Positions 46,659 through 57,693 of a stretch of DNA of 64,000 bases are shown one piece after another. The stretch spans positions 1,571,501-1,635,500 of the forward strand of contig NC_041783.1 in NCBI RefSeq assembly GCF_900090045.1. The letters are read 5' to 3'. The notes under the pieces are model-generated. The model saw only the letters and a program-made list of their open reading frames with translations. It was not told where the DNA came from and did no database searches. Numbering within the stretch: the first letter of the stretch is position 1; each line of letters begins with the position of its first letter. The stretch is from Plasmodium malariae (lineage: Eukaryota > Apicomplexa > Aconoidasida > Haemosporida > Plasmodiidae). Both the position numbers and the translations under genes were made by a program.

Positions 46659-46738
46659 GATAAGCTAACATGATGATATGCTAACATTATGATATGTTAA
46701 CATGATGATATGTTAACGTGATGATATGCTAACATGTT
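46659..46738. repeat. 16-nt tandem array GATATGYTAACATKAT, about 5 copies
   Basis: Units begin at 46659, 46675, 46691, 46707 and 46723, with more diverged copies reaching back to about 46590. Two of the units contain the palindrome GTTAAC. The array lies about 0.7 kb upstream of the CCCH start codon. Confidence 0.88.
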
Positions 46739-46838
46739 TAATAATCTTTTTGTTTGCTGCTCTACACTTTTATTTAGCTAAGGCATTAACAAAGGGTTTA
46801 AAATGTTATTAAAGAAAAATAAAATAAATAAAACATAT

Positions 46839-46893
<55 letters not shown>

Positions 46894-47493
46894 TATACAT
46901 TTGTGAAATTGTACATACTAATTATCTAATAATAAAGGTGCCATAATTTGTTTATTTTTAGTTTATTTTTAGATTTTTTTTTTTGTTTTTACTGGGTGTT
47001 CTTTACTATTTTTTGTTAATTTTTTTTTTTTTTTTTTTTTTTTTGTCTATTATATTACTCCCTTTTAAAAGAAATAAAAACATAGTAACTGGACATCAGA
47101 ATTAACGTATATAAAACAAAAAAAAAAAAAATTGTTACAGTTAATGAATGTGTATATCACACAAAGGTATAAAAAAAAAAAAAAAAGGAACAACAAAAAA
47201 CAAGGAACGATAAGAACGAAACGATAAGCGATGAGCAAAAAGCAAGAGGAACGAAAGCGAAGAACGAGAAATGAAAAACAAAAAAGGAGTACCAAAAAAG
47301 GTGAAACGAAAAAGGAGAAAGGAAAATGGAGAAACAAGGAAACTCAAATTGCTATAAATAACTGTGAAATTCCTTTTTTTTTTTTTTTTTTTTTTTAGTG
47401 CATCAAAATAAATACAATACACTAGTATCGAAGTGTAGCACTTAAAACATGTATAATTAAATGTCAAAGTTCATAAAAAGAATTTATACTTAC

Positions 47494-47828
47494 AAACAAC
47501 ACAGAAAATAATGTACTTCTTTTTGCATTCAGTTATATGTTCTTATAGGTTGTTTTGCCAAAAAAAAAAAATATAAAATAAAAAAAAAAATATTGTAAAA
47601 TAATATAAAATAAAATAATATAAATTAATATAAAATAAATAAAATAATATAAATAGAATAATATAAAATAAAAAGATATACACATGAGGGGATACTCACA
47701 TACAATATTCTTCAATTGGTACTGAAGCAACTACAATTTTTCGATGCAGTTTTCAATGTTATGTAAAACAATATAAGCACATCCCCAGTAGTGAACATAT
47801 ATATATATATACATGCATACATAAATAT

Positions 47829-47860
<32 letters not shown>

Positions 47861-49526
47861 GAAAATTTTTTTGTTTTATATGAGTTAGTCCTAATTTTGG
47901 GTGATACTACAAATTCGAATAAACTAGTAAATTAAAAAGAAAAAAAAAATTGCAAGAGAAGCAAGATAACGAAGTTCTTAAACATGTAAATATAAATTTA
48001 ATTTCAAAAAAAAAAAAAGTGCACTAGTTCAACACTTTTAATTGTCTCTTTTATAATAATTTTCAGATATATGGAAGAAAACAAAAATATTATTTTAGGT
48101 CCATAAAATTCACTTGAGTTTGTTTTTTCTTTTTTTCTTTTTTATATATCTAATCATACACTTGGAATTAACTATATCCATTTTTATATGTTATCAATTA
48201 TACATAAGATGTAATATACGGATCAGAAAATGTAACTTACATAGGTAATAAGAATGTTGTACGTATGCACGTATACATATATATATATATATATATATGT
48301 TAATTTTTTGAAAATTTTTAATTTTCCCTCAACAGATGAACTACTTTTCAGTGAACATTTTGTCTCTCCTTTTTTTTTTTTTCTGTTTAACTAATGTAAA
48401 AATGTTAATTCTCTACGTCGTTCATTTTTTCCCCTTTTCAATGTTTTCAATTAGTACTAAAATAAATTCATGGAATGTAAAATAAAAATGGTAAACAAAA
48501 CTACGGTAGAATTGCTCCGAAAATACTATTTTTATAATTGTTAAAATATATGCATATTTTCGTCATCCGTGAATATGTTTGCTTATTCGTAGCACTCTTT
48601 TTTGATACTACGAGCATGTATGAGCATATTATGTACGTGTACATATACATATCGGTGTATATATTGTACGTACAGTATGAAATTATGTATGTATGTAATT
48701 GTGTATGTATGCATAAATGCAGATATAGGTATCTTATACAATGCATTCTTTTTACATTTTACACAAAGGATAGCCACTTAAATGTACATTACTTATACAT
48801 ATTTATGTATATATATATATATATGTATATAATTAATTCCGCTACTCTGAGGTGTATTTTTGCTTGTAGCACATTTTCATTTTTTACGATTTGACTTATT
48901 TTTCTCCTTATTTTTTTATTTTTTTTTTTTGCGACAACTTTTTGTATCCCAAAAAAAATATTAAATCTATTTTGACAGGCTTAATTAAAAATGATCGGGG
49001 TGGGATGGAAAAAAAAAAAAACATAAAAATAATATTGTATATATAAATAAAAAATAAAGAATAAAATTAAATATTTTTCAAACAAATTATGGAAAAAAAT
49101 TATGGAACGTATTTAATTTTATGGTAGATAATCAATATAATCAATTTAGAAGGAAAACTGCTGTCGGTACTATTAAAAGTGGCAATTAAGAGAAACATTC
49201 ATTTGTTAAAATAAAGATCTACGCAAAAAAATATATATGCATACAAACATACACACATATATATATATATACATGTATTCGTACATACTTATATACATGT
49301 ATGCGTATATATATGTATATACATACTTAAAATTTTTTTAATACAATCATCTTCAGATAAAAAAAAAAAAAAAAAAAAAAATATATCCAAAGGTACACAT
49401 TTTTTTAATTTCTACTGCTTTATGTTTCAACAACTGGTGGAAGCAAAAATGCTCCATTTATATGAATGGATTTAATTACTTTCCTTACCTTATGTACGGA
49501 CGAACTCTAACCTACTACAAGATATT
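47494..49526 (-). other. Candidate non-coding exons upstream of the CCCH gene
   Basis: Three short segments on the minus strand have splice consensus on both sides: 49526-49489 (acceptor CTCTTTTTAG, donor GTAAGG, 38 nt, stops in all three frames), 47730-47700 (acceptor TTGTAG, donor GTGAGT) and 47541-47494 (acceptor ACCTATAAG, donor GTAAGT, stops in two frames). They could be 5' UTR exons of the CCCH gene or exons of a long non-coding RNA. Assignment rests on consensus sites only. Confidence 0.3.
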
Positions 49527-49933
49527 CTAAAAAGAGAAATATAAGGAGTCTAATGAACAAATAACATTCATATAGCATAAAAAAAAAAAAATAAAAAACC
49601 AACAACACGAACACGTTAATATTTAAGCACAAATTTATTAATAGTTCACGATAAATTTAATTCTAAAATATATATGTATATTTTAATATATGAATATATG
49701 TATATTTTAATATATGAATATATGTATGTATGCATATATGTTTGTGCACTTTTTCACATGTAAATTTGAACTTTTTATGTGAGCATGTATTATCACAAAA
49801 GAAAGGTTATTTCTCTAGAAGGCTCTGTTTCACTGTTACAAAAAAAAAACAAAAAAAAAAAACATCGAACTTGATATGTAAAATTTTCATGAAAAAATTG
49901 TACACATATAATTAAATTGTGGGAATTTTATAA

Positions 49934-50582
49934 ATGGAAAAAATTAAAGAAAGGAAAGAAATGAAAAGAAAAGTGTTTATTAAAAGGAAAAAAGATTTAA
50001 ATTTTAAAAGGTAAGGAACACACGCATTTAAAAAATTTTCCCCTAAATTATACATTTGGTGTATATATGTATGTGTTAATGTGTGCATGTATGTATGTAT
50101 GTATTCATGTTTTTATGTATATGTTTTTATATGCAAATAAAAATAAAAAAAGGAGAAATACAAAAACAAAACCACATTACAAGCACATCATTTTTAATTA
50201 TGTTTAATTATTTCCTATAATTTTTTTAAAATTAAATATAAAATAAAATAAAATGAAGTAAAAAACAAAAAAAAAAAAAAAAAAAGTGCTCATGTTTTAC
50301 ATGAAATATACAAAATAAACCATTATTCTATATACAGTATCTGTTTTAATATTTTTATTTTGTGTACGAAATATTCAAGGGGACTTCATGTTTTATTCGT
50401 GTATTAATATCTTTATTCCATTTCTTATTTTCAAAAATAGAGTATCCTTCTTATCATATAATTTTTTTTAATTCATATAACAGAACAAATCTTTTATGTT
50501 AAAGAAGCAAACACATTTTAAAGCGCTTTTCAGCAAACGCGCACGCAGGTTTTTGAGCGAATATTTTGAAGAACTGCTTTAA
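49934..50582 (+). CDS. Candidate two-exon basic microprotein (41 aa)
   Basis: Exon 1 (49934-50010) starts at an ATG in TAAATGG context, reads MEKIKERKEMKRKVFIKRKK and on, and ends in phase 2 at a textbook AAAAG|GTAAGG donor. Exon 2 (50534-50582) follows CTTTTCAG, completes the split codon as Ser, and reads KRARRFLSEYFEELL to TAA. The intron is 523 nt. The product is a Lys/Arg-rich helix followed by a short amphipathic acidic helix. Exon 2 is clearly richer in G+C than its flanks. No family is recognised. A ribosome- or nucleic-acid-associated small protein is a compositional guess. A middle exon cannot be excluded. Confidence 0.5.
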
Positions 50583-50730
50583 TTTTAAAAGTATACACAT
50601 ATGTACAGATGTACAAGCGAAGTAGAATGATTAGTTCGTAACACACCTGATATACGGGTCATATAAAGGAAATATAGAACAAAATACTTAAAAGGATAAT
50701 AGTTGAATTCGACCTTTATATGTAAAATAT

Positions 50731-50772
<42 letters not shown>

Positions 50773-51023
50773 TATTGTTTATATTAAACTTAAAAATGTA
50801 CATTTCCATAGGGATTTATTAAGAAATAAACGAAAAACACTTTAATTAATACAGTACTGTGTTATTATAAAGATGCTTTATGTACACATTATTAAATTTA
50901 ACTTTCATGTAAATTTACAAATGAAAACAGCTGTTTCATTTTATGTCAATATCACAAATAAACATCAGTAAGGGTTACCCCCGAACAGTAGGAAATTTAC
51001 ATATATGCCCACATATGTACAGG

Positions 51024-51079
<56 letters not shown>

Positions 51080-51956
51080 TGGTAAAACCTTGGATAGCGG
51101 GCGTTCATCCAGAATATCTTTCACCTATTTTATTCTCTTAGACATGCACCTTAATAAATATTTCAGTATGGGAACATGCTTTTATTGTTCAAATATTCGT
51201 ATAATATATAAAAAATTTCATTAAAAAAAAAAAAGGCACATTCATAAGAACAATATTGTTTTTGTTCCTTAGATATACAATAATAAAATAAAAACATTGT
51301 TATGTTTGCTTAATTGGTAAATCGAAAATTTATATTTATTTTTGAGCAACAAGACTTTTATACTTTTCAACTTAAAAAAAATAATATTCAAAAAAAATCT
51401 ACTCTTATTAGAAATGCAAGTTTAAAAATTTTGTAGTTTTTAATAACAAAATAAAATAGTAATTATTGTTTGTCACAAAAAGTGTAATTCAAAATGGTGT
51501 ACAACATGTACTCGTGTGTTCGTGTTCGTGTTCGTGTTCGTGTTTGTGTTTGTGTTCGTGTTTGTGTTCGTGTTTGTGTTCGTGTTTGTGTTTGTGTTTG
51601 TGTTTGTGTTTGTGTTTGTGTTTGTGTGTATACGCTTGTATTTGTATTTGTACTTGTTTTTGTGCTTGTGCATGTTCTTGAGTGTGTATATACGGTACGG
51701 GTATAATATACACGCCTCAACGTTTTACATAACACAAAAAAATTTTGAATTTTTTTTTCCCCTCCATACTGCAAAAATAGGAGTAATATAAGGTAGCCTC
51801 TTTTATTTTCTCTCCCCTTTTTTTACTGGAAATGTAAAAAGCAGTTTTTGCTAGTGCATATATATATGCTGCTCCATCTTGTGCTTACAAACGTATCATA
51901 TATAATTTGAGCACTCTGGTGAATAAGCACTACGGTTCAGGCTTTTCTTTCCCTCA
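50583..51956. other. Intergenic region, 3' side of RPA2
   Basis: A/T-rich with TA microsatellites (50733-50762, 51026-51076) and the GT-rich array at 51515-51650. The minus-strand open frame at 50585-50809 is built around a TA repeat and is not a credible gene. Nothing else is supported. Confidence 0.5.
51515..51650. repeat. GTGTTC/GTGTTT hexamer array
   Basis: About 20 hexamers GTGTTC and GTGTTT on the plus strand in runs and alternation. All six frames are open because the unit is six bases with no stop. G and T are confined to one strand. It lies about 310 bp beyond the RPA2 stop codon. It does not match the Plasmodium telomere repeat (GGGTTYA). Confidence 0.92.
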
Positions 51957-52711
51957 TTATTTCATGTTAAACATACTTTCCACAGATTTTAAATTTAATC
52001 TTATAGTAACATTTAAACAGATTAATTCATTTAATAAATACCTCAAAACGTATGGAATATAAATAATTTTACATGAAACTTTACAAGATTTGCAGATTGC
52101 CAATTTAGCATCTCCGCCAATATGTCGACCTTTGGATATCTGACCATTAGAATTAAATTGCATAATAGGAGATAAGATTAATCCACATTTTGGACAAACA
52201 AAACATTCGTGTCCATCCGAATTCAACAAAAATCTTTCATTAATTAAAAAACTGCATCCATGTGATATTAATCCATCTCTTTCCATTTCCCCTAATCTGA
52301 TACCTCCATGTTTTTTTTTTCCTTTTACAGGTTGATGTGTTAAATGACATACGGGTCCAGTTCGCCTTACTTGAGCTTTGTCAAATGCCATATGCCTTAA
52401 TCTTTGATAATATATTACTCCAAAAAAGATGTGCGCTTGCAGTGGTATTCCATAAATACCACTATACAGTAGTTCTGTTCCATAGTAGTCATACCCCTTG
52501 TTCAATAGCAGCTTTGCAAAGTAATCTATTTTTTCGTCATATGCCACCCGCGAGTTGTTACCACTACTTCTACCATCACGCCTACTACTGTTGCTGTTGC
52601 TGTTATTATTTATTTTATTTTTTTTCTGTTCATAATTATTTTCTGCACTAATATCCTCCGTTTCATCTTGTGAACTGTTTTTCTCTTCCCCCCCTAGTTC
52701 TCCCCTTTCTT

Positions 52712-52743
<32 letters not shown>

Positions 52744-55700
52744 CATCCCAGATATTTTGGTCAGATAAATTTTCCGCAGAACTTTCATCATGTGCCCCAG
52801 CTAGCCAATTTTTTTCTTCCGATTTTTCTACGACGCCTTTTACCTCTTTTTCTTCCTCTTTTTTTTTTTTTTCCAGAAATCCCTTAACACCGCAATTATC
52901 GATCCACTCATTATTAAAACTTCTTTGTTGTGGGTACTTCCTAAACGGAGTAGCATCAATTCTTTTTCCATAAATGGAAGCGGCTTTTCCACAAATACTT
53001 TCTATAAGCATACCAACAGTCATACGTGATGGGATACCATGTGGATTAAAAATAACATCTGGTACAATTCCGCTCTCTGAAAAAGGCATATCTTCATGTG
53101 GAAATAATCTAGAGACGACTCCTTTTTGACCATGCCTTGAAGCAAATTTATCTCCTACTAAAGGTGGTCTTGTTGTTCGTAATCGTACAACAGCAACCTG
53201 ACCAGACTTATAATTTGAGTTACTTACAAAGTCCACAAAATACTCACCGGAACTCTTAAACATTTCATATGTCGTTATTTCATTTTTTCTATTAATGTAA
53301 GAATAGAATGCATCTCCTTCTGAAATTTTCTGTGCAACAAAGGGTAAACCGTCCTTGTTTAACATTTTCCCCTTCTGTTCGTAGGTGTAGTTAGTATTGA
53401 CAGCCTTAGCGCTATTATTATTATTAATATTATTATTCTTAGCTTCGACACTATTACTGCTTGGGTTGTTACCGTTGGTATTGCTGCTTAAGTATCTGAT
53501 GTTATTACCCAACTGCAACTGTGCTGCTTCCCCCTCCTTTTGCAAATCTATTAATTCTGTTTTGTATATATGGGTCCTAAAAATACCCCTCTCTGCACTT
53601 CCCTTATTTATTATTAGAGCGTCCTCCATATCATACCCTGTGTAGGATAAAATAGCTACTACTGCATTTGTTCCACTTGGGTAGTTATCTACTCCATATA
53701 ACTCATAGTCCCTCGTAACTACTAAAGGTAGTTGAGGAGTTATCATTCGATATATTTTATTTGTAACTGTATACAACATGTTTAAGCTTTGTATTCCCAT
53801 AGTCTGTTTCAACATTTGACATTGATATATATTACGAGGACTCTGATTGTGATCAGAAAAAGGAGTTAATGATGCTAAGAAAGACAAAAAAGATGTCTCT
53901 TTTAATTCCATATATTCAAACTTTTGTGGAATTTGTTCATATATATCTATATTCATATTTTCATCACTATCTATATACGTTGTTGATGATATATTATCTC
54001 CGTTTCGTTCTGAACTAACATCCGAATCGTTGCTTGTTGTTTCGTAATCCGAGCTGCTAACGTAAAAGGCGCCCCTCCCACTACCATGGCTACAACTACC
54101 ACCACGGCTACTGCTATGAGTACTGCTACTACCGCTTCTAGTGCTGCTACTCCTATCACGCGCTTTATCGTCCAAAACGGCTAATAACTCCTTATTTACC
54201 CTTGAGCTGTCCAATTGGCGCACCCGTTGTTCATTGCCTTCTTCTAACGTCTTTCTATTAGATGCAGAAATTCTCTTTTTATTATTATAAAACAGATATT
54301 GCTGTTTTAGGGTTAACTTCTTATAACCACATTTTCTGGAGTTAACTAATTTCTCTTTTCTTTTTAGCAGCTTTCTTGATAAATTATTTCTTTTGATGTC
54401 TTCATAATTAATGGCAATGGATACATAAGGTTGATATGAAGGAGATATAAATTCAATGCATTTAATTTTCAAATTATATAATGGTCTAATAAGTCTTCCT
54501 GTATGTGTATTAATATTTATAGCATTCATCAATGTTGATTCATTTAAATATGCATTTATTTCGAAATAGGATTTCATATTATATAAATTATGATTTTTGG
54601 CATATTTTAATTTATATATAGTTCTCTTAAAATCATCTTGTCTAATATAAGTAATAGGAACTGAATCAACAATAATAGGAATAGTTTGTTCTTCATATAT
54701 AGTTTGTATTCCACTTGTATCATCTAAATTTACATCAATACCTATTTTTTTTAAATACAATTTTATATAAAATTTATGTGGTTCGTTAGATGCCAAATTA
54801 TGAACATAACAATATTGAGTTAAATGATTCAATAAACCACAAGGAGTACCATCAGGTGTATGAACAGGACATATAAATCCCCATGACTCACCTAATAATC
54901 TTCTTGGACTTAAAACTTTCACATCTTGAAAAAACGTGCCTCTATGTATGGATCTAAAATTTGTTATTAACCTTAAATTATTAATTTCATCTGCTAAAAC
55001 AACCCATCCACTAGTTTGTTGATACGGTATTTTATCGGATATAATATTTCCAGTCTTAAAAAAATATAATATACACTTACCTATATCTGTTAAATGCCTT
55101 ACACAATCTAAAAACATTGCATTATCATTAAACAATTCTTTTAAATAGTTATTAACACCTGTAAATAATTTCTCTTTCTCGCTGATAAATATCAATTTCA
55201 GTTTTTTCAACGAATCGTTTCTCTGGCCGAAGTTTTCCACACTTTCTGTAGGGAAGGGAAAAAGAGAGAAATATTTGTCATGTACAGGTGCTCACTTATA
55301 TAACATATGAGACGTAAAGAGATAGAAGCACATAACAATGGAAGCACATAGCAATGGAAGCACATAACAATGGAAGCACATAATAATAGAAGCATATAAC
55401 AATAGAGACATATAACCAGGTAACAGACAAACCGCTAACAGCCTAACCGCACATAATCATACATTGAAATGCAAACCAACGCTCTTACGTGCACGTAAAT
55501 TAGCAAACGGAGGTACTTCCACTCGCGCGTAGGCACTCAAACGTATGTGCAAATTACCTTGCTGGGTCAGGAACGCTTCCCCCCTATCGGAATAATTATT
55601 TCCCAGTGGAATCTGATTTAAATGGCCTTCACTAATTTCATTTTTTACCATTTCAGTGTATCTATAATATATATTTTTTACAATTCCTTTAAAAGTTTCG

Positions 55701-57109
55701 TATCTTTTTTCTAAATGTTTATAAAATGATCTACTATAATGATGATAAAAACGACAAAGACAAACTATTATTTGTTCTTTCATTATATTTGACAGTAAAT
55801 TACTGCATGTCGTAACTCCTTGGCTCTCTAATGAATCCCTGTTAATTGGTGATATTAATTTGAATTTACTTAAAACTAATGTTTTAAACATAACACAAAC
55901 CGTTTCAAATTTTTCTGAGTTATTTAGTATATGGGGTAATATACAATACTTTAAAATATTTTTGCCTTTTTTTTCAAACGTAACTGAATTGATCTTAAAT
56001 AATCCTCTTTTCATATAACAAGTTTTCCCAAGAAAACTAACATTGTACTTATCAAATATTTCTTTTTCATTAATATCATTTTTTAAAAATATAGAATTTA
56101 CATATTCCTCTATGTATCTCTTTGCATTTTCATTCTGAACGCCTATTTTGAGTTTATTAAATATATAGCATTTTTTTTTTATAGGACTTAAAAGTATTAG
56201 TAATATATGAAATGGGATTGAGGATGGCGTATTTTGATATCTAAAACAAAAAACAACAGAATTATATCTCGAGTATGTTAAAAAATTTGTCATATTCGAG
56301 TTATCACTTAATAAACAATTAATATGAACAATTCTGTCAGTACCAAGAAGTATAGTATTATACTTTCCATTAATTACGAATCGAATAATTTTCAAACGCC
56401 CTGATATAATAAAAACCCCTCCTAATAAATTTTCATCTTCTCCTTTTTTCACTAATTCTTTTTTACTTAAATTATTTAAATTGCATATATTCGATAAAAC
56501 CATTATAGGCATATTACCAACACTAGCTGTATAACTCACTATTTCATCTTTATATTGTTTATTAATTTTTATTAAAATTTCTCCTTCATATGTTCTATTA
56601 GATAATTTACATAAATAGGGATAATCATTTCTTGATTCCCCACTTTCACTTTTTATTACTGGATTTTTTACTTTTATTTCACTTATGTAAAATTTTACTG
56701 TATCATATGCTTTTTTATTAATATCCATTTTTGTATACATATTGACCTGAGGTGAAAACTCCAATACTGGTAATGTATCTGGCATATTTTTTACATAAAC
56801 ATTTATAAAAGAATTAAAATCATCAATATGAGATTGAAGTAAAAATTTTGTAAAAATGTTGTAACTTCCATTAATTATTTTATGAACTTTTAATTTCATA
56901 TGTGGATATAAAGACTCTATAATTTTTACATGTAACTTTATTTCTTCCTCTGTAATTTTTAAATTAAATTTTTTTAAACTATCTTTCTCTTCCTTATTTT
57001 CACTTATACTCATTAATTTATTGCTACCGTTGTTACTTTTATTCCCAATATGACTGCTTATTTTTTTATCCCCATTTTGACTCCTAAAGGTAAATGTATT
57101 TTGTATCAT
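51957..57109 (-). CDS. RPA2: DNA-directed RNA polymerase I subunit RPA2
   Basis: The second-largest core subunit of RNA polymerase I, which makes rRNA in the nucleolus. Exon 1 is 57109-55558 (517 codons plus one base). The donor CAAG|GTAATT and acceptor CTTCCCTACAG give a 312-nt intron. Exon 2 starts at 55245 and completes Glu518. Conserved blocks: CPVHTPDGTPCGLLNHL at about 643-660, TSGWVVLADE upstream, DAL-type GYDMEDALIINKGS, the catalytic-region GDKFASRHGQKG near 1215, and PHGIPSRMTVGMLIES. The C-terminal part (51957-52547 and upstream) has GYDYYGTELLYSG, YYQRLRHM and a zinc ribbon (CPKCG, CKSC). The two parts of exon 2 are out of frame across an A30 run (52743-52714). One extra A restores a 1613-residue protein. 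Inserts between conserved blocks are Ser/Asn/Lys-rich. The expected size of RPA2 is about 1100-1200, so the excess is parasite insertions. Confidence 0.93.
52714..52743 (-). other. A30 (coding strand) run at the RPA2 frame change
   Basis: Thirty T on the plus strand. The upstream frame reads poly(Lys) and then stops at TAG (52694-52696). The frame carrying the conserved C-terminus is open from within the run and reads TRGEEKNSSQDETED onward. The needed shift is -1, the same as at the RRP12-like A14 run. Confidence 0.9.
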
Positions 57110-57492
57110 CTTTAGTTAGTATACACCTCTATCTTTTAAATGTTTTAATATGAGTTCCCTTTGTCGTGGGGCTCCCACGCTCCCGTTTCTTCTTTTTTGT
57201 GTTTATAGAACTACGAATGCACGGCGCGTCGCAAGAAAGTATCAAGCGTGCCGGCATATATATATACTTGAGTGCATATTATATACATACAAGCATATAT
57301 TTACATATATACATACACATACATATAATACATACACATACATATAATATATACACATACATATAATATATACACATACATATAATATATATACATACAT
57401 ATAATATATATACATACATATAATATATATACATACATATAATATATACACATACATATAATATATAATACAGTATCTTATCTCTTTTCAAA
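57110..57492. promoter_or_regulatory. Region upstream of RPA2
   Basis: The first 130 bp after the RPA2 start codon are relatively G+C-rich, a likely 5' leader. The rest is occupied by the 20-nt array at 57315-57472. No gene is supported. Confidence 0.45.
57315..57472. repeat. 20-nt tandem array ACATACATATAATATATA(C/T)A
   Basis: About eight copies, with CA/TA alternation at the unit junction. It lies about 200-360 bp upstream of the RPA2 start codon and just before the candidate frame at 57493. The minus-strand tyrosine/valine/cysteine frames are repeat artefacts. Confidence 0.9.
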
Positions 57493-57693
57493 ATGCAGTT
57501 TTTGAGTAATAGCTCCCTTATAGCGTCTTCACAGGGGCGAAATACATTACAACAAAAACGCTGCTGCACTTGCCATAAAAAATTTCTAAATATGGTGGAT
57601 GTAAAAATAATTTATATGAATAAAACAATATTTATGTATAAGGATGTCCTCATGGAATATCTTTTTTCAAATCAGCTACAAGCACAGTTGTAA
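57493..57693 (+). CDS. Possible small protein or exon (66 aa), strand uncertain
   Basis: An ATG in AAAATG context opens 66 codons: MQFLSNSSLIASSQGRN, a CCTCHKKF cysteine pair, MVDVKIIYMNKTIFMYKD and LMEYLFSNQLQAQL to TAA. Downstream at 57712-57957, open stretches EILEQKKYDEIVANGKK (before a GTATGT donor) and SFSEQTKDVGPRNFKSTK suggest further exons, but I found no frame-consistent chain. The minus strand is also open over parts (FRPCEDAIRELLLKNCIL) with good splice sites. Third-position A/T bias mildly favours plus. This is a coding-like island whose gene model is unresolved. Confidence 0.38.
   Translation: MQFLSNSSLIASSQGRNTLQQKRCCTCHKKFLNMVDVKIIYMNKTIFMYKDVLMEYLFSNQLQAQL

Larger units (their letters stand above)
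45982..49933. promoter_or_regulatory. Upstream region of the CCCH gene
   Basis: About 4 kb with A/T microsatellites (46040-46085, 46845-46890), T- and A-runs, a purine-rich stretch at about 47165-47345 and the 16-nt array at 46659. No coding gene is seen, but the minus strand has several strong splice consensus pairs, entered separately. Confidence 0.5.

Noticed and set aside
50585..50809. 74-codon minus frame with an Ile-Tyr run, possibly spliced
   Set aside because: The middle is a TA microsatellite and the flanking segments are too A/T-biased. One splice pair fits, but nothing else supports coding.
51515..51650. Interstitial telomere-like sequence
   Set aside because: The units GTGTTC/GTGTTT do not match the Plasmodium telomere repeat GGGTTYA.
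51463..51791. Five overlapping frames over the GT hexamer array
   Set aside because: A six-base unit without stops opens all frames, so none is evidence of coding.
46000..52000. tRNA or rRNA genes in the long gap
   Set aside because: I searched by eye for a T-loop GTTCRANNC with matching acceptor stems and found none. No rRNA-like G+C-rich block is present.
55457..55557. C-terminal extension of the first RPA2 frame to 55457
   Set aside because: It is the start of the intron. The CAAG|GTAATT donor and the acceptor before 55245 restore conserved RPA2 sequence in phase.
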